From: Ananas comosus | Lineage: Eukaryota > Streptophyta > Magnoliopsida > Poales > Bromeliaceae | Reading direction: 5' to 3' | Length of the DNA stretch: 64,000 nucleotides | NCBI RefSeq assembly: GCF_001540865.1 | Contig: NC_033642.1 | Coordinates: forward strand, 467,450-531,449 | Part shown: positions 10,465 through 26,002 of the stretch, piece by piece | Numbering within the stretch: the first letter of the stretch is position 1 | Layout of the letters: each line of letters opens with the position of its first letter | The notes under the pieces: generated by a model | Seen by the model: only the letters and a program-made list of their open reading frames with translations | Told to the model about the DNA's origin: nothing | Database searches by the model: none | Position numbers and translations under genes: made by a program

Positions 10465-13400
10465 ATGGGAGTGGATTACTACAACATCTTGAAGGTGAAT
10501 CGCAACGCCACCGATGAGGCTCTCAAGAAGTCGTATCGGAGATTGGCGATGCAATGGCACCCGGATAAGAACCCTAGCGACAAGAGCACGGCCGAGGCCA
10601 AGTTTAAGCAGATCACTGAGGCCTACGAGGTGAGGCTTTTTTGGATTCTACTCTATTTTTTTGCTTATTAATGCATGAAAATTTCGAATTAATTTGTGTT
10701 TGATACCCTTTTATTTGCAAAAATTAGGCGAATTTAGTTCTTACAGTGTTGTTATATGATTGGAATTTGAAGGGATTAGAGCAAAATGTAGAATCATTAG
10801 TTCTTAAATTAGGCTCCTCCTCCTTTTTTGATGAATTGGAATAAAGAATAAATGATCAGAACCCTGGATATAACCTCTTTTGCTACCCGAAATTATAGAT
10901 TCATAGTTTGTAAAGTTTATGAGCATTTCGTATGCTTCTTTAAACAGACTTTGGCGGTCTCAGGCGCAATCTAGGTGCGAGAGGAATAAGCGATTTATTT
11001 ATTTATTATATAATTCAATTTTCTTTCTCGTTTTTAGTTTTAATGCTTTGGGACTTAATTATTTTTTTGGAATGTTAGTATATAATTAGTTCCGTCATGT
11101 AACGGATAGGTAGGTAGGATATATCCATACTATGGTGAGCCCACATTATCTAAGCTATGGTGAGTTGGGCTCACACAATCTTATATTTATTCTATTGCAC
11201 CTCTCTGTTTGTGTTGTATCGCATTTAGTTTGGTGGTTAAAGTGAAGATAAAAATAAATTTGAATTATAACTCGGTTTACTCATCTACTCATCTTCTTTT
11301 GTCGATTTCGTTCCTGGACATTTTTGGATTTCGTAGTTCGGGGGAGTTGGCCGAACATTTTGAAACTTAGTTGTCCATTCAACTCTAAAGAATTTCTTAG
11401 AAGGATAGGTTATGTAATATCATCACCCTATTGTTCAGGTATTAAGTGATCCTCAAAAGAGGGCAATATATGACCAGTATGGAGAAGAGGGCTTGAAGGG
11501 AATGCCCCCTCCCGATTCGACTGGATCAAGTAATCACGGATTTAACCCTCGTAATGCGGAGGACGTCTTTGCAGAGTTCTTCGCGAGCACCAGCAAACCC
11601 TACGGGTTTGAGAACATGGGGCGCGCAAAGTCTATGAGGTTCCAAACGGAAGGGGCCGGGACGTTTGGCGGGTTTGGTGGGTCCGAGAGCAGATACCACT
11701 CTTCTGCCGAAGGTGGAAGTGGTGCCAGCGGTGTAGGCGGTACGAGCCAGTCTCGAAAACCACCGCCAGTGGAAACCAAGTTGCCGTGTAGCCTTGAGGA
11801 GCTTTATACTGGATCTACAAGGAAGATGAAGATCTCTAGAAATGTTTTGAGACCTAATGGGTATGTGCAGTTTTATGATATTTCTACCTTGTTCGCTAAC
11901 GTTTTTTCATGTGGCTCAGTATCATTTTCCTAGCAAGTAAAAAATAAATGGTTTATTTGTACGTTTTGATATATCTATGTTGTCTAGCATACTTTTGCTA
12001 GTTTAGGTGGATATGGAAAATAGAGGATTTTTATGTTTATTCGTTCTGTTTGCTCTCTCTGTTTTTCTTTTTCTACCTAGCATTTAGAGATATGTAAGGT
12101 GGAGTTCTCTTCCACTGATTCTTGAAGTATTCCCTTTGTATATATTGTTAATTTGATTTATGTCTTATGTTTTCATCATCAGCAGAAACGTAAGATGCCT
12201 TTCTTTCTCTAGTTTGGGTGGAAATCACCAGGGAAGACTTAGGAAACTTGCATTTAGCTTTTAATATTTATGCTCGACAATCTGATTTCAGTGAGCTGAA
12301 CCATTGAATAGTAAGACTACGACAAGGCTGATTGACCTACGGGCTATCCGTAGTACAAGTGGTAAAGGGCTTGATGGTTGGCACGCGAGGTCCCAAGTTC
12401 GAACCCTATTTGTTTCACATTTTCAGCTAAATTTATTTCAAAAAAAAATGAGCGAAGTGGTAGCATTCTACTATTCTTTCTCCCAAAAAAAAAAGAAAAG
12501 AAAAAAAAGAGACAAGGTTAATGATCTAGGTTACATTCTTCCCCTTACAAACCTATATATCTTTTTTTTTCTTGATTTGAAACGAGATCAATACGCCAGT
12601 TTTTAATTCTGATTAATTGTTTATATTTACCTGTATCTATCATTAGCTTCTTTCCAACTTTACATATTTATCTCGGATTCTGTTGTGAGGGAGTTTGGAG
12701 TTGGAGTTCTAGCTTTCTCGAAGTCGAAACAAATTTGACACGTAAAAGCCAATCATATAGTATACACTGGTTTGATTTGCACATGTCAATTATGTTAAGA
12801 AGTCTGCCATGCTTCTATTTTGCAACCTTCTTCTTATGTTGCTTCTTTTGCTGCTAGGATCTTAACTTGTTTTAATGCATTTTAAGCAACTTGTTGCTTT
12901 CGTGGCATACTGATTCGCACAAGTATTACGATTAATATTTTTTTATTTTCTTTTTACCCGAAACTGAAATACAGGTTTAGTTTTAGCTGTTGATTTCTCA
13001 CTTCGTATCCCTCTTCTCTCTCATAATGCGCACCTTAGGCGATTGGCATCGGAATCGGAGATCTTGACGATCGACGTGAAGCCCGGGTGGAAGAAGGGCA
13101 CGAAGATAACCTTCCCAGATAAGGGCAACGAGGCGGTGGGCCAGCTCCCGGCTGATCTCGTCTTTGTCATCGACGAGAAACCCCACGATGTGTACACCAG
13201 GGAAGGCAACAACCTCTTGGTCCACCAAAAGATCCCCCTCGTGGACGCGCTCGCGGGGACCACCGTCAACCTCAAGACCCTCGACGGCCGTGATCTAGTG
13301 ATCAAGGTGACCGACGTGATAAGTCCCGGCTACGAGCTCGTGGTCGCGAACGAAGGGATGCCGATCGTGAAGGAGAAAGGGAAGATGGGTAATTTGAGGA

Positions 13401-13477
13401 TTAAGTTCGACGTGACCTTCCCATCGAGGTTGACTTCGGAGCAGAGGGCGACCATACGACGCGCGCTGGGAGGTTAA
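10465..13477 (+). CDS. DnaJ homolog, subfamily B (class B/II Hsp40)
   Basis: Three exons: 10465-10629, 11439-11860, 13039-13477; all junctions are GT-AG and in phase, giving 341 residues. The J domain fills residues 1-70 with the HPD motif at 32-34, which stimulates Hsp70 ATPase. A Gly/Phe/Ser-rich linker follows, without the CxxCxGxG zinc-finger repeats, so this is class B rather than class A. The C-terminal substrate-binding region starts at [19 protein letters not shown] and includes [17 protein letters not shown] and [12 protein letters not shown], both diagnostic for DNAJB1/B4/B13-like proteins. Length matches the usual 330-350. The annotated start is ATG. No EEVD-type or CaaX end is visible, so it is presumably cytosolic or nuclear. 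The promoter just upstream (10436-10448) carries the repeat AGGGTTAGGGTTGGGTTT. Confidence 0.93.
12330..12504 (+). mobile_element. tRNA-derived SINE in DnaJ intron 2
   Basis: A-box-like GTACAAGTGGTAAAGGGC followed by the B box GGTCCCAAGTTCGAACCC, then the family body and a 3' end AGCGAAGTGGTAGCATTCTA-like running into A-rich sequence. It shares its head with 712-850 and its tail (GTAGCATGCTACCTTTCTC form) with 44480-44645 and 22235-22285. It lies in the sense orientation inside the second intron of the DnaJ gene. I see no intact cloverleaf, so it is not a tRNA gene. Confidence 0.65.
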
Positions 13478-13533
13478 TTAAAACCTATGAATAATAATGA
13501 TCGTGTAATTGAATGCACAAAAGATAGGACTTA

Positions 13534-13771
13534 GGCCTTGTTTGGTCACACTGACGATCTTTCGGTTCTTTTAAAACTCAAGTTCTATGCAATTTAATGC
13601 ACCGGCGAGTAGATCTCACTGTTGTTGTTCTTATTAGTTAGCTTGCAACTCGCCTTTTCGCTCAAAAAGCGAAGAAACTATAGGACGTTACACCGTCGCC
13701 CGAAACGTTCAATTGCATGGAACTCGAGTTCAGAAAAGGTTAAAATAGCAGTAGTGTAACCAAACGAGGCC
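13534..13771. mobile_element. Tourist MITE in the DnaJ 3' flank, 238 bp
   Basis: Terminal inverted repeats GGCCTTGTTTGGTCACACT and AGTGTAACCAAACGAGGCC, flanked by TTA on both sides (13531-13533, 13772-13774). This is a compact PIF/Harbinger-type element. It starts 56 bp after the DnaJ stop codon, so it may be transcribed as part of the DnaJ 3' UTR. Confidence 0.85.
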
Positions 13772-13774
13772 TTA

Positions 13775-14582
13775 GTATGGTTTTTCTTCTGATTATCATC
13801 ACTAATCCTTTTCCATTCCATGAATTGTTAGCTCTTCTTCTTACACTGATACTGTTCCTCCTTTTGTTCTGAACTATGATGTGAATAACATGATTTAAGC
13901 GACAGAGGTAGAAGATCGCCCATTTTTGTGATCATCATCCTGCATGTTCTGTGTGCTTGTTTTACGATTACTTTTTCTTCTGTAAATCAATTTGTCAGAA
14001 TTCTGGCAGGTTTTGGAATTTGGATCTGTATGTTTGTCTGCAAAAAAAAGGGTTTTGCTGCCAAACTAATGTGCCAGAAAGATTCATATGAAATGATCCT
14101 ACATGCTCTGAAGCAAATCAAACCAAACTAACAAAGTTTGATTTTTCTGGTCTCAAATTCAGACCGAAACCGAACAACATCAGAGGCTGAATTTGAATTT
14201 GAATTTGATTTCTTATATATTTTGGTTTGTTTTGGTTTAGTTCGACGATTAGTTTTGACCCGTATTTTATCGGTTGTGTAGCTTAAATTCCTTGTGATGG
14301 GTCTAAGTCTTGTGTTTTAGCACTAAAACCATTCTTAAGAGTGCTCCTGTTCTGAGAAAGCCATTGCCTGGTAGTAGTTGTTGCGTTATGCTGAGAAAAA
14401 GCTGTTCTCTTTTTCTCTTTTTCTTTTTTTATTTTAGAATTCTTATACCAATGTATATCTGGTGAGCATGAATTTTCTGAGCACGTTAATAAAACACGAA
14501 TACTCGCGATCAGATCTTATTTAAATTCGGTCTTATATAAATCAATCATTGAACCTCGTTATCGTGCAATGAATGAAGGTTG
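13775..14582. other. DnaJ 3' flank, no further gene
   Basis: AT-rich and probably includes the remainder of the DnaJ 3' UTR. Short open frames here show no recognisable domain. Confidence 0.4.
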
Positions 14583-15040
14583 GGATGTCAACGGGTCGGG
14601 TTGGGTCGGATTTATAAAAATTCAAACCCAAAAATCAAATTAAAATCCGAATTCGGATCTGAATCTGGCATGTTTTAAAAAATTCATACTCATATTCGTA
14701 CCCAACCAAAATTCCGAAATCCGAACCCGGATCCAAATTCTCCCTGTCTTAAAAGTACATACGGTTGGATGAAAATCTAAGAAATAAAAATTATTAAATA
14801 TTTTATATATTATATAAATAAATAAATAAAAATAAATTATGTATATATATAATTTATTCGGGTTCAGATCGGGTCGTGTAAATACAAAATCCATATCCGT
14901 ATTCATATCCGTCGGGTTTTTATTTTCTATACCCATAACCAAATTTATACTCGTTTAGTTCGGATAACCCGTTCTGTTCGGATTCGGGTTCGGATAATAT
15001 TTCGGGTATTCATACTCATTGACATTTCTAAATAAGAGAT
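14583..15040. mobile_element. Probable MITE with ATGTCAA ends
   Basis: The left end (ATGTCAACGGGTCGGGTTGG) and the reverse complement of the right end (ATGTCAATGAGTATGAATAC) share ATGTCAA and similar following bases. The interior is rich in CGGGTTCGGAT-like words in both orientations around an AT-rich centre. No clear target duplication was found, so the superfamily is left open. Confidence 0.45.
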
Positions 15041-15536
15041 AATTATATTCATTAAATATAAGATCGGAGGTTCGAACCTAAGTGTGAACTTAAACATCCA
15101 CGTGTCTGCTTCAGAGAATCCTACCGACATAATTATAAAATAAAATAAAAATAAAATAAAACAAAATCTGAGTCACGTGCCCAAGTTGCAATTGTGACGT
15201 TAAATCCGGACACGTGTGATCACCTGAGTCGTGCGTTATGTGGCTACGTAACAAAAAGTTACATAACCTGTTTGTTTGTTTGTTTATTTGTTTTAATTTG
15301 GGTGTGTTACAACTCTAGAACTTAAACCATGTGTCATTTTTGCATAGAACCCCTTAATGCACTACATACACAAACAAATTATTAATTAATTAATGTGAAC
15401 AAATAATTAATGGGTGTATCAATGATTCAATTCTTTTTCTTTTTTTTTTTTACTTCAAAAGTTACAAAGGTGAGAATTTTACGTGTCGTTTTGTTGTTGA
15501 GCGGTTATGGCAATTAGATCGGATTATAATATTATG

Positions 15537-15951
15537 GGAAAACATCAAAACCCCCCTATATTTTCGCATTTTTTCACTTTATTACTTTATGATTTAAAGT
15601 GTATCAAATTAGTATACTGTGGTTTCGCACTTTCTCACTCTAGTACCATGTGGTTTAAAGTGTATCAATTTACTACCAATATGGTTAATTTTTCTCTTTT
15701 CATCGACTTCTCCGTTAACACTTTATTAAATTATATATAAAAAAATTCAAATATCTCACTTAAGTTTATCGAATATTTACTTTAATATTTTTTAATTTTA
15801 ACTTTGTCACTAATTTAACTAAAAAAATTAGTGAACGAGATAATAAAAAAAAAAGAAACCACGGGGTACTAAATTGATACACTTTAAATCATAAGATATT
15901 AAAATAAAAAAGTGTGAAAGCATAGAAATGGTATTTGAAGTTTTTTCTATA
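15537..15951. mobile_element. MITE of the GGGAAAACTTCAAA family, copy A
   Basis: Starts GGGAAAACATCAAAACCCCC and ends near TTTGAAGTTTTTTC. Inside are repeated words meaning GTGGTTTAAAGTGTATCAA and, inverted, TTGATACACTTTAAACCAC. Other copies in the window: 16454-16811, about 17212-18135, 24000-24590, 30075-30430, 30627-31045 and 40083-40574. Confidence 0.7.
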
Positions 15952-16453
15952 ATTAATTAGCATACAATGCGGAGTAGAAAAATTTACTAAGAGATAAATA
16001 AAATTAGATTTATTAATAATTAAATGACTAATATATATTTATTAAATTTGATAAAATTTTTAACTAAACTAAGTATAGAAAATAATCGCGTGAATGACGT
16101 ATAATATCTTAAACAAATTCAATAAAATATAATACTTTTTTATCTACTTATTTTTTTTTTAAAAAAAATAATCTCTAAATTTAGAAATTATCCAACACAA
16201 CAAGAGAGTGGTCCAATCAATAATCATAAATTTGACATAATGGATGATACAATTATGAGGTGGTCCAGGCTAATATTTATATTGCAAAAATTAGTTTTGA
16301 TTTATTTAAATTTAATTTAAATTTTTTAATTAAATTAAAATTTTTATTCGAATTAATAACTATAAAAGGTTAATTCCCCCTAACAGTTAACAAAACTTAT
16401 AGTCCTATAATTTTTTTAAAAAACATAAATAAATTATTAACATAAATAAACAA

Positions 16454-16811
16454 CGGAAAAACTTCAAAAACCCCCCCTATGGTTTCGTAGTTTTTCACTT
16501 TGCCCCTCTGTGGTTTAAAATGTATAAATTTACCCTCCTGTGGTTTCGTTTTTATCTTTCCGGTAGTTTTTTCGTTAATATTTCATTAAATTATATACAA
16601 AAAACTTCAGATACACATATAGATTTATCAAATATTCACTTTAGTACCCTTTAATTTTAACTTTATCACTGATTTAAGAAAAAAAAAAATAAAAATGATA
16701 AGAAAAAGAGAAAAAAGAAACCACAGGGGAGCTAATTGATACATTTTAAACCACAGGGAGACAAAGTGAGAATCTACGAAACCACAGGGGGGTTTTTTGA
16801 AGTTTTTCCAT
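16454..16811. mobile_element. MITE of the GGGAAAACTTCAAA family, copy B
   Basis: Begins GGAAAAACTTCAAAAACCCC with the phrase CTATGGTTTCGTAG and ends GGGGTTTTTTGAAGTTTTTCC. The arms form a long inverted repeat. The flanks (ATAAACAAC left, ATAAACTTG right) match only in the first six bases, so the target duplication is uncertain. Confidence 0.75.
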
Positions 16812-17211
16812 AAACTTGAATGCGTGAACAAATTTATTAAAATGAGAGATAGGTTTTTTTTTTTGTATATTCTTCTGAATCTTAATTAGAATAAAAATAG
16901 ATTTTTTAAAAAATTTTAAAGCTTTACAAAATCATGTATAAAACATGTGGTCAAACACAACTGTTTAGTTAGTAACTTCGCTTGAAAAAATGGCATATCT
17001 AATTTTTTTAATAAAAATGGGCTAAATTGCAAATAATTTTTCTTAATGTTTCACATGTTGCAGTACTGAACTCTCTCTCCCTCAACAGATCAAAAATATT
17101 TTATCAAATTAAAGTGTCAAAAATATTAGTGAAATGACCAAATATGTCTCTTTTTTTTTTTCTTTTTTTTTTTCCTTCTCACTAGGATAAAGTACATTAT
17201 TTTTTTGGATA

Positions 17212-18135
17212 AATTTTAAATACCACTCCTGTTGTGTACTATCTCACTTTAATATCATGTAGTTTAGTATTTTGTTATTTCAATTTTTTCTTTTCGTCGG
17301 CCCTTCCATTAATTTTTCATTAAATTATATATAAAAACTTCAGATACCCCATCTATAATTTAACGAATATTTACTTTAATACCATTTAGTTTTAACTTTG
17401 TCGCTTATTTAACGGAAAAAATTAGTGGAGGGGATAACAAAAGGAGAAAAATAAAATCGCAGGTAGATCTGGCAATTTCGACCCAAACCTGCAGGTGCCC
17501 ACGGGTTACCCGCAAATTTGCGGGTATGGGTACCAATTTTTTCAACCCAAAAAATTACGGATAAAACGGATGGATAGCTATCGGCATTTTGGGTAACCCG
17601 CGGGTACCCACACATATTTTTTAATTACAAATATTTTTTCTTAATTAATATATATTTTTTTTTACCTGTCATAAAAATTCTAATCCTGATTTCCTATTGC
17701 GTGTCTTTTATATTATGAAATGTTTTTGCTTTAAGACTTTAAATATTTTTATTGTATGTTATGATATTTTAAATAATAAGTTATATTACGCTTTTAAAAT
17801 TTATATATATGTGTTTTGCATTAAAAAAATATAAGAGCAAAAAATAAAAAAAAATTTGTGGGTAACCCGCATACCCACCCGCCCACCCGTCCACCCGCCG
17901 GTGGGTATGGGTGACCCGCGGATGGGTATGGGTAAAAATGTTGGTTACCCAGAAATTTACAGGTAAATTTTATCCATACCCAAGTAATCCGAGGGTATAA
18001 TAACCTGCCCGCGAGTTACCCAACCCGTCCGTTTGCCAGGTCTAATCGCAGGGTACGAAAGTGATAAATTTTAAACCACAGGGTATTAAAGTGAAAAAGT
18101 GTGAAAACACAGAGCTGGTATTTGAAGCTTTTCGT
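17212..18135. mobile_element. MITE of the same family, copy C, split by a hAT-like insert
   Basis: The left arm (17212-17463) and right arm (18045-18135) are the two halves of another copy: ATACCACTCCTG and TAGTTTAGTATTTTG on the left, TTTTAAACCACAGGGTATTAAAG and TGGTATTTGAAG on the right. They are separated by a 581-bp element with its own target duplication, which must have inserted later. Confidence 0.65.
17464..18044. mobile_element. hAT-like MITE nested in copy C, 581 bp
   Basis: Terminal inverted repeats TAGATCTGGCAA and TTGCCAGGTCTA (one mismatch) flanked by a perfect 8-bp duplication ATCGCAGG (17456-17463, 18045-18052); 8 bp is the hAT size. Arms rich in GGGTACCCGCGGGT-like words flank an AT-rich centre. 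No transposase. Confidence 0.8.
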
Positions 18136-18440
18136 ATTTTTTTTATCCAAGGGGTTGAGTGCAACAAGTGATATATTAAAGGAGGTAAAGTGCAATTTAG
18201 CTATTAAAATTAGAGAAGGCGTGTTTGTAAAATAGTTAAACTAAAGGGTGTTCAATGTACATTTTTCCTTTGCTTTTTAAACCCCCAAACAAAAATATTA
18301 AAAAATTACTTTTAAATTTGTAATAATTTTGATAATTAGCATCCAATTTTTAAATTTAAAAATAAAATAATTACTTTACGCATCTAGCTAAATTAATTAA
18401 TTAATTAATTAATCAATTATAAATATTCAGAAAATAAGCC

Positions 18441-18450
18441 CTATTTATAT
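18441..18450 (+). promoter_or_regulatory. TATA-like box of the cytidylyltransferase gene
   Basis: CTATTTATAT lies about 290 bp before the proposed ATG and directly upstream of a long CT-rich leader (18495-18600, (CT)n repeats), a common core-promoter layout in plants. Confidence 0.4.
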
Positions 18451-18488
18451 GTGGACCCTCGCAAATCTCCTCTCCAACAACGGTCCTC

Positions 18489-18529
<41 letters not shown>

Positions 18530-18731
18530 TTTCTCTCTCTAAATACTCTCTCTCTAAATTCTCTCTCTCTCTCTCTCTCTCTCGCTCTCTCTCTCTCTGC
18601 TCTTTCCCTCCAAAATTGCTCCTTCTACGGCCACGGATCAAACCCTAGCGGAGCGGCCACGCCCCGCCGGAGCAGCCGCCGCCGACCTGGGAGACTGCGT
18701 GAGCACGGGAGGGGGAGGAGGAGGAGATCAG

Positions 18732-23168
<4,437 letters not shown>

Positions 23169-23999
23169 TCTCTCTTTTCTCGGTATTAAATATCGAACAC
23201 CTGATACATTGCCTTTTCCTTTTTCACCTTTTGAAAATCCCTTCTTCTGTTCTTGTTGTTGTTGTTCTCTCCTTTATTAAGATTGGTTGTTTTACTGTTA
23301 GTGCAAGCAATTATCAAATGATGCTGCAGCATCCTTCCTTGAGAATAAAGCAGTTGGAATGATGATGTTTTTTTTTTTTTGTTTTTCTTTTCTTTTTTGA
23401 TGTCAAATATGTTGTTATTAAAGAAGAAATAATCCAGTGTATACTAATTCCTTTCTTCTTAAATGCAACTTAGCATTCTCTCTCTCTCTCTCTCTCTGCT
23501 GTTAAACTGTAAATTGTTGTGTCATTATGCCGAAAATTTTGGTGTTTTGTGCGCATGCGCGCGCAAAGTGTTACTGCTTTTTTCTGCAACAATTATGTGG
23601 GTACCATCACAAATTGAATTTTCGATTGTTTTTTGCGTGCATGCATGCATGCATGCGCGCACAGTGTTACTGCATTTTTTGTTACAGTTATTTAATATAA
23701 GAATAACAACATCCGCATAAATATCTCGGTGTTGCATGATAAGATCTATTGTAGCCTAACAAACCGTTCAAAGTAAAAATTTTCTTATTTACAGTCACAT
23801 AAGGAAATAAGAAATTGTTTTTTCATATCGAATAGGTTATCGTGGGACCGACTCGGAATGAATTGATTTTTTTTTATTTTTTTATTTTTTGCCTTTAAAT
23901 TACCACTGCATTCAGTACGGATCAGAGTCAATATAGCACGAAAGTAAAAAAAAAAAAAAAAATCTCCTCCCTTTTATTCTATTTTACTTGAGGATAAAT
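23169..23999. other. CCT 3' flank with simple repeats
   Basis: No gene. Contains a short (CT)n run at about 23477-23500, and alternating GCATGC/GCGC tracts at about 23552-23564 and 23637-23661, the second with five GCAT units. Poly-A and poly-T runs follow. Confidence 0.5.
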
Positions 24000-24590
24000 T
24001 TCAAATGCTATCTCTATGATTTCTCATTTTTTCATATTAGTATTCTGCGGTTTAAATTGTATTAAGTTAGTATTTTGTGGTTTTATTTTTATCTTTTCGT
24101 CAGTTTTTTCATTAATATTTCGTTAAATTATATACAAAAAATTTTGAATACCCCACCTAAATTTATCGAATATTCACTTTAGTACTCTTTAATTTTAACG
24201 TTGTCACTAATTTAACATAAAAAATTAATAAAATCAATAATAAAAAAATAAAAATAAAATTATACAGCACTAAATTAAAACACTTTAAATCACTGGGTGC
24301 TAAAGTGAAGAAGTGTGAAACTACAAAAATGGTACTTAAAATTTTTCTTTTTCTTTATGAATCGGTTACCCCACCTAAATTTATCGAATATTCACTTTAA
24401 TACTCTTTAATTTTAATTTTGTCACTAATATAACATAAAAAATTAATAAAATCAATAATAAAAAGATAAAAATAAAATCATACAGCACTAAATTAAAACA
24501 CTTTAAATCGCTGGGTATTAAAGTGAAAAAGTGTGAAACTATAAAAATGGTATTTAAAATTTTTCTTTTTCTTTATGAATCGGGGCATAT
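24000..24590. repeat. GGGAAAACTTCAAA-family MITE with a tandemly duplicated right half
   Basis: The first part (24000-24350) is a degenerate copy of the MITE family. The segment from CCCACCTAAATTTATCGAAT near 24147 to ATGAATCGG near 24365 is repeated head to tail at about 24371-24585 with high similarity. The duplicate includes the whole right arm. Confidence 0.7.
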
Positions 24591-24994
24591 TATTCCTATT
24601 TTTTAACTTAACCGCTTATAAATGGGGGGCTTATAAATGGGGGGCTCTGCTTTGGACACGCATGCGCAGATGACCTGCGAAATCGTTTTATTGTATGGGA
24701 TCTTCAAAGCAACAGCAACCAAATAAACCGATACAATACATTTGAATCAAACGATAATTTCCATGCACCGCCCATACAGAACGCATCTAAGACACAGCAC
24801 CAAAGATAAAGAATATATCCACTCACCAAACCCTAATACTACTTGGTCATTCATTACAATCAGATCTATGATCCCCCCAAGAAAATGATAAAGAATAATA
24901 GCAGACGACAAACTCCACGCGATTTTAACCTGCAAAATATCGGATCTATCTCGAGCTCTTCTCCGGTGGCGGCCTCGATTTTTTGCGGATGTTC

Positions 24995-25957
24995 TCACTT
25001 TTGCCCTCTGAAGTACATGTACACTTTCTGGAAACAGAGTTTTTCAAACAAGGAATAAAATTAGTCGAAACTTGAATAGAAGCATTAAAACCAAGGGGGA
25101 TATTGTGAGTATATCACAATAAAATTCATTAAGATATGGCAAAAATATATACATTTCTGCTGGTGATTTTTTAACCGTCGAATTGCTTTAAGATCCACAC
25201 AACACTAGTAACGGTGTGTCCCATTTAAGTCTCCTTTGCTAGTGCTGCATGAATCTTAAGGCGATCCAATGCCTTAAAAGCACAGGAGCTCAATTCTCTC
25301 TCTCTCTCTCGCTCTCTCTCTCTATATATATACACGCACGGAAAGTTCCCTGCAGTTTTAGTTTTGGTAGATATGTAGGTTTAGTTACCAATTCAGCATA
25401 GAAAATATTGAAGATCCCAGTCACCTCTATGGGAAATTCTCGGCAGACGGTAACCTTAGGGGATGTTAGGTTTCCTGGGACATATCATAGAAAATAGTTC
25501 TCCATCTGCTTGGTTCCTAAAAAAATAGATTTTCTTTCCAAATTATAAAAATGTAGTGTTTTTGTTTTCCAGGTTTTTTTTTTTTATTCGGAAAACAAAA
25601 AACTGTGGAAACAGGTGTTTCCCATGAAAATCTTTTCTTCTAGAAAAACAAATTTCCATACTTTTTTGAGGAACCAAGCACGGCATTATTTAGTGGGATC
25701 GGAAAAGAATAGTACATGTAATTTTTCTTTTGATGTGTCGGTTCTCCAAATTAATCACCAAACTAGTCCTTCCAAATTTCATGAGCTTTTTATTTTTTTT
25801 AATCACAAATGCATTCTCGATTCGTCCAGTTAATGAGGCCTCTAATAAGACCAATAGTAATCCTAAGTCATGTAGTCCCACCACTTAGACAACACGGTAC
25901 ATGAAGAACTCATTATTAAAGTCCATAAGCACATATTTTGATCTTAACTAGCATCTT

Positions 25958-26002
<45 letters not shown>

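Noticed and set aside
12342..12412. tRNA-like A and B boxes
   Set aside because: No cloverleaf with matching acceptor stem; the body and tail recur elsewhere as a SINE.
18699..18731. Extending the cytidylyltransferase to the GTG at 18699
   Set aside because: GTG is not an expected plant start; ATG at 18732 lies in the same frame 33 bases later.
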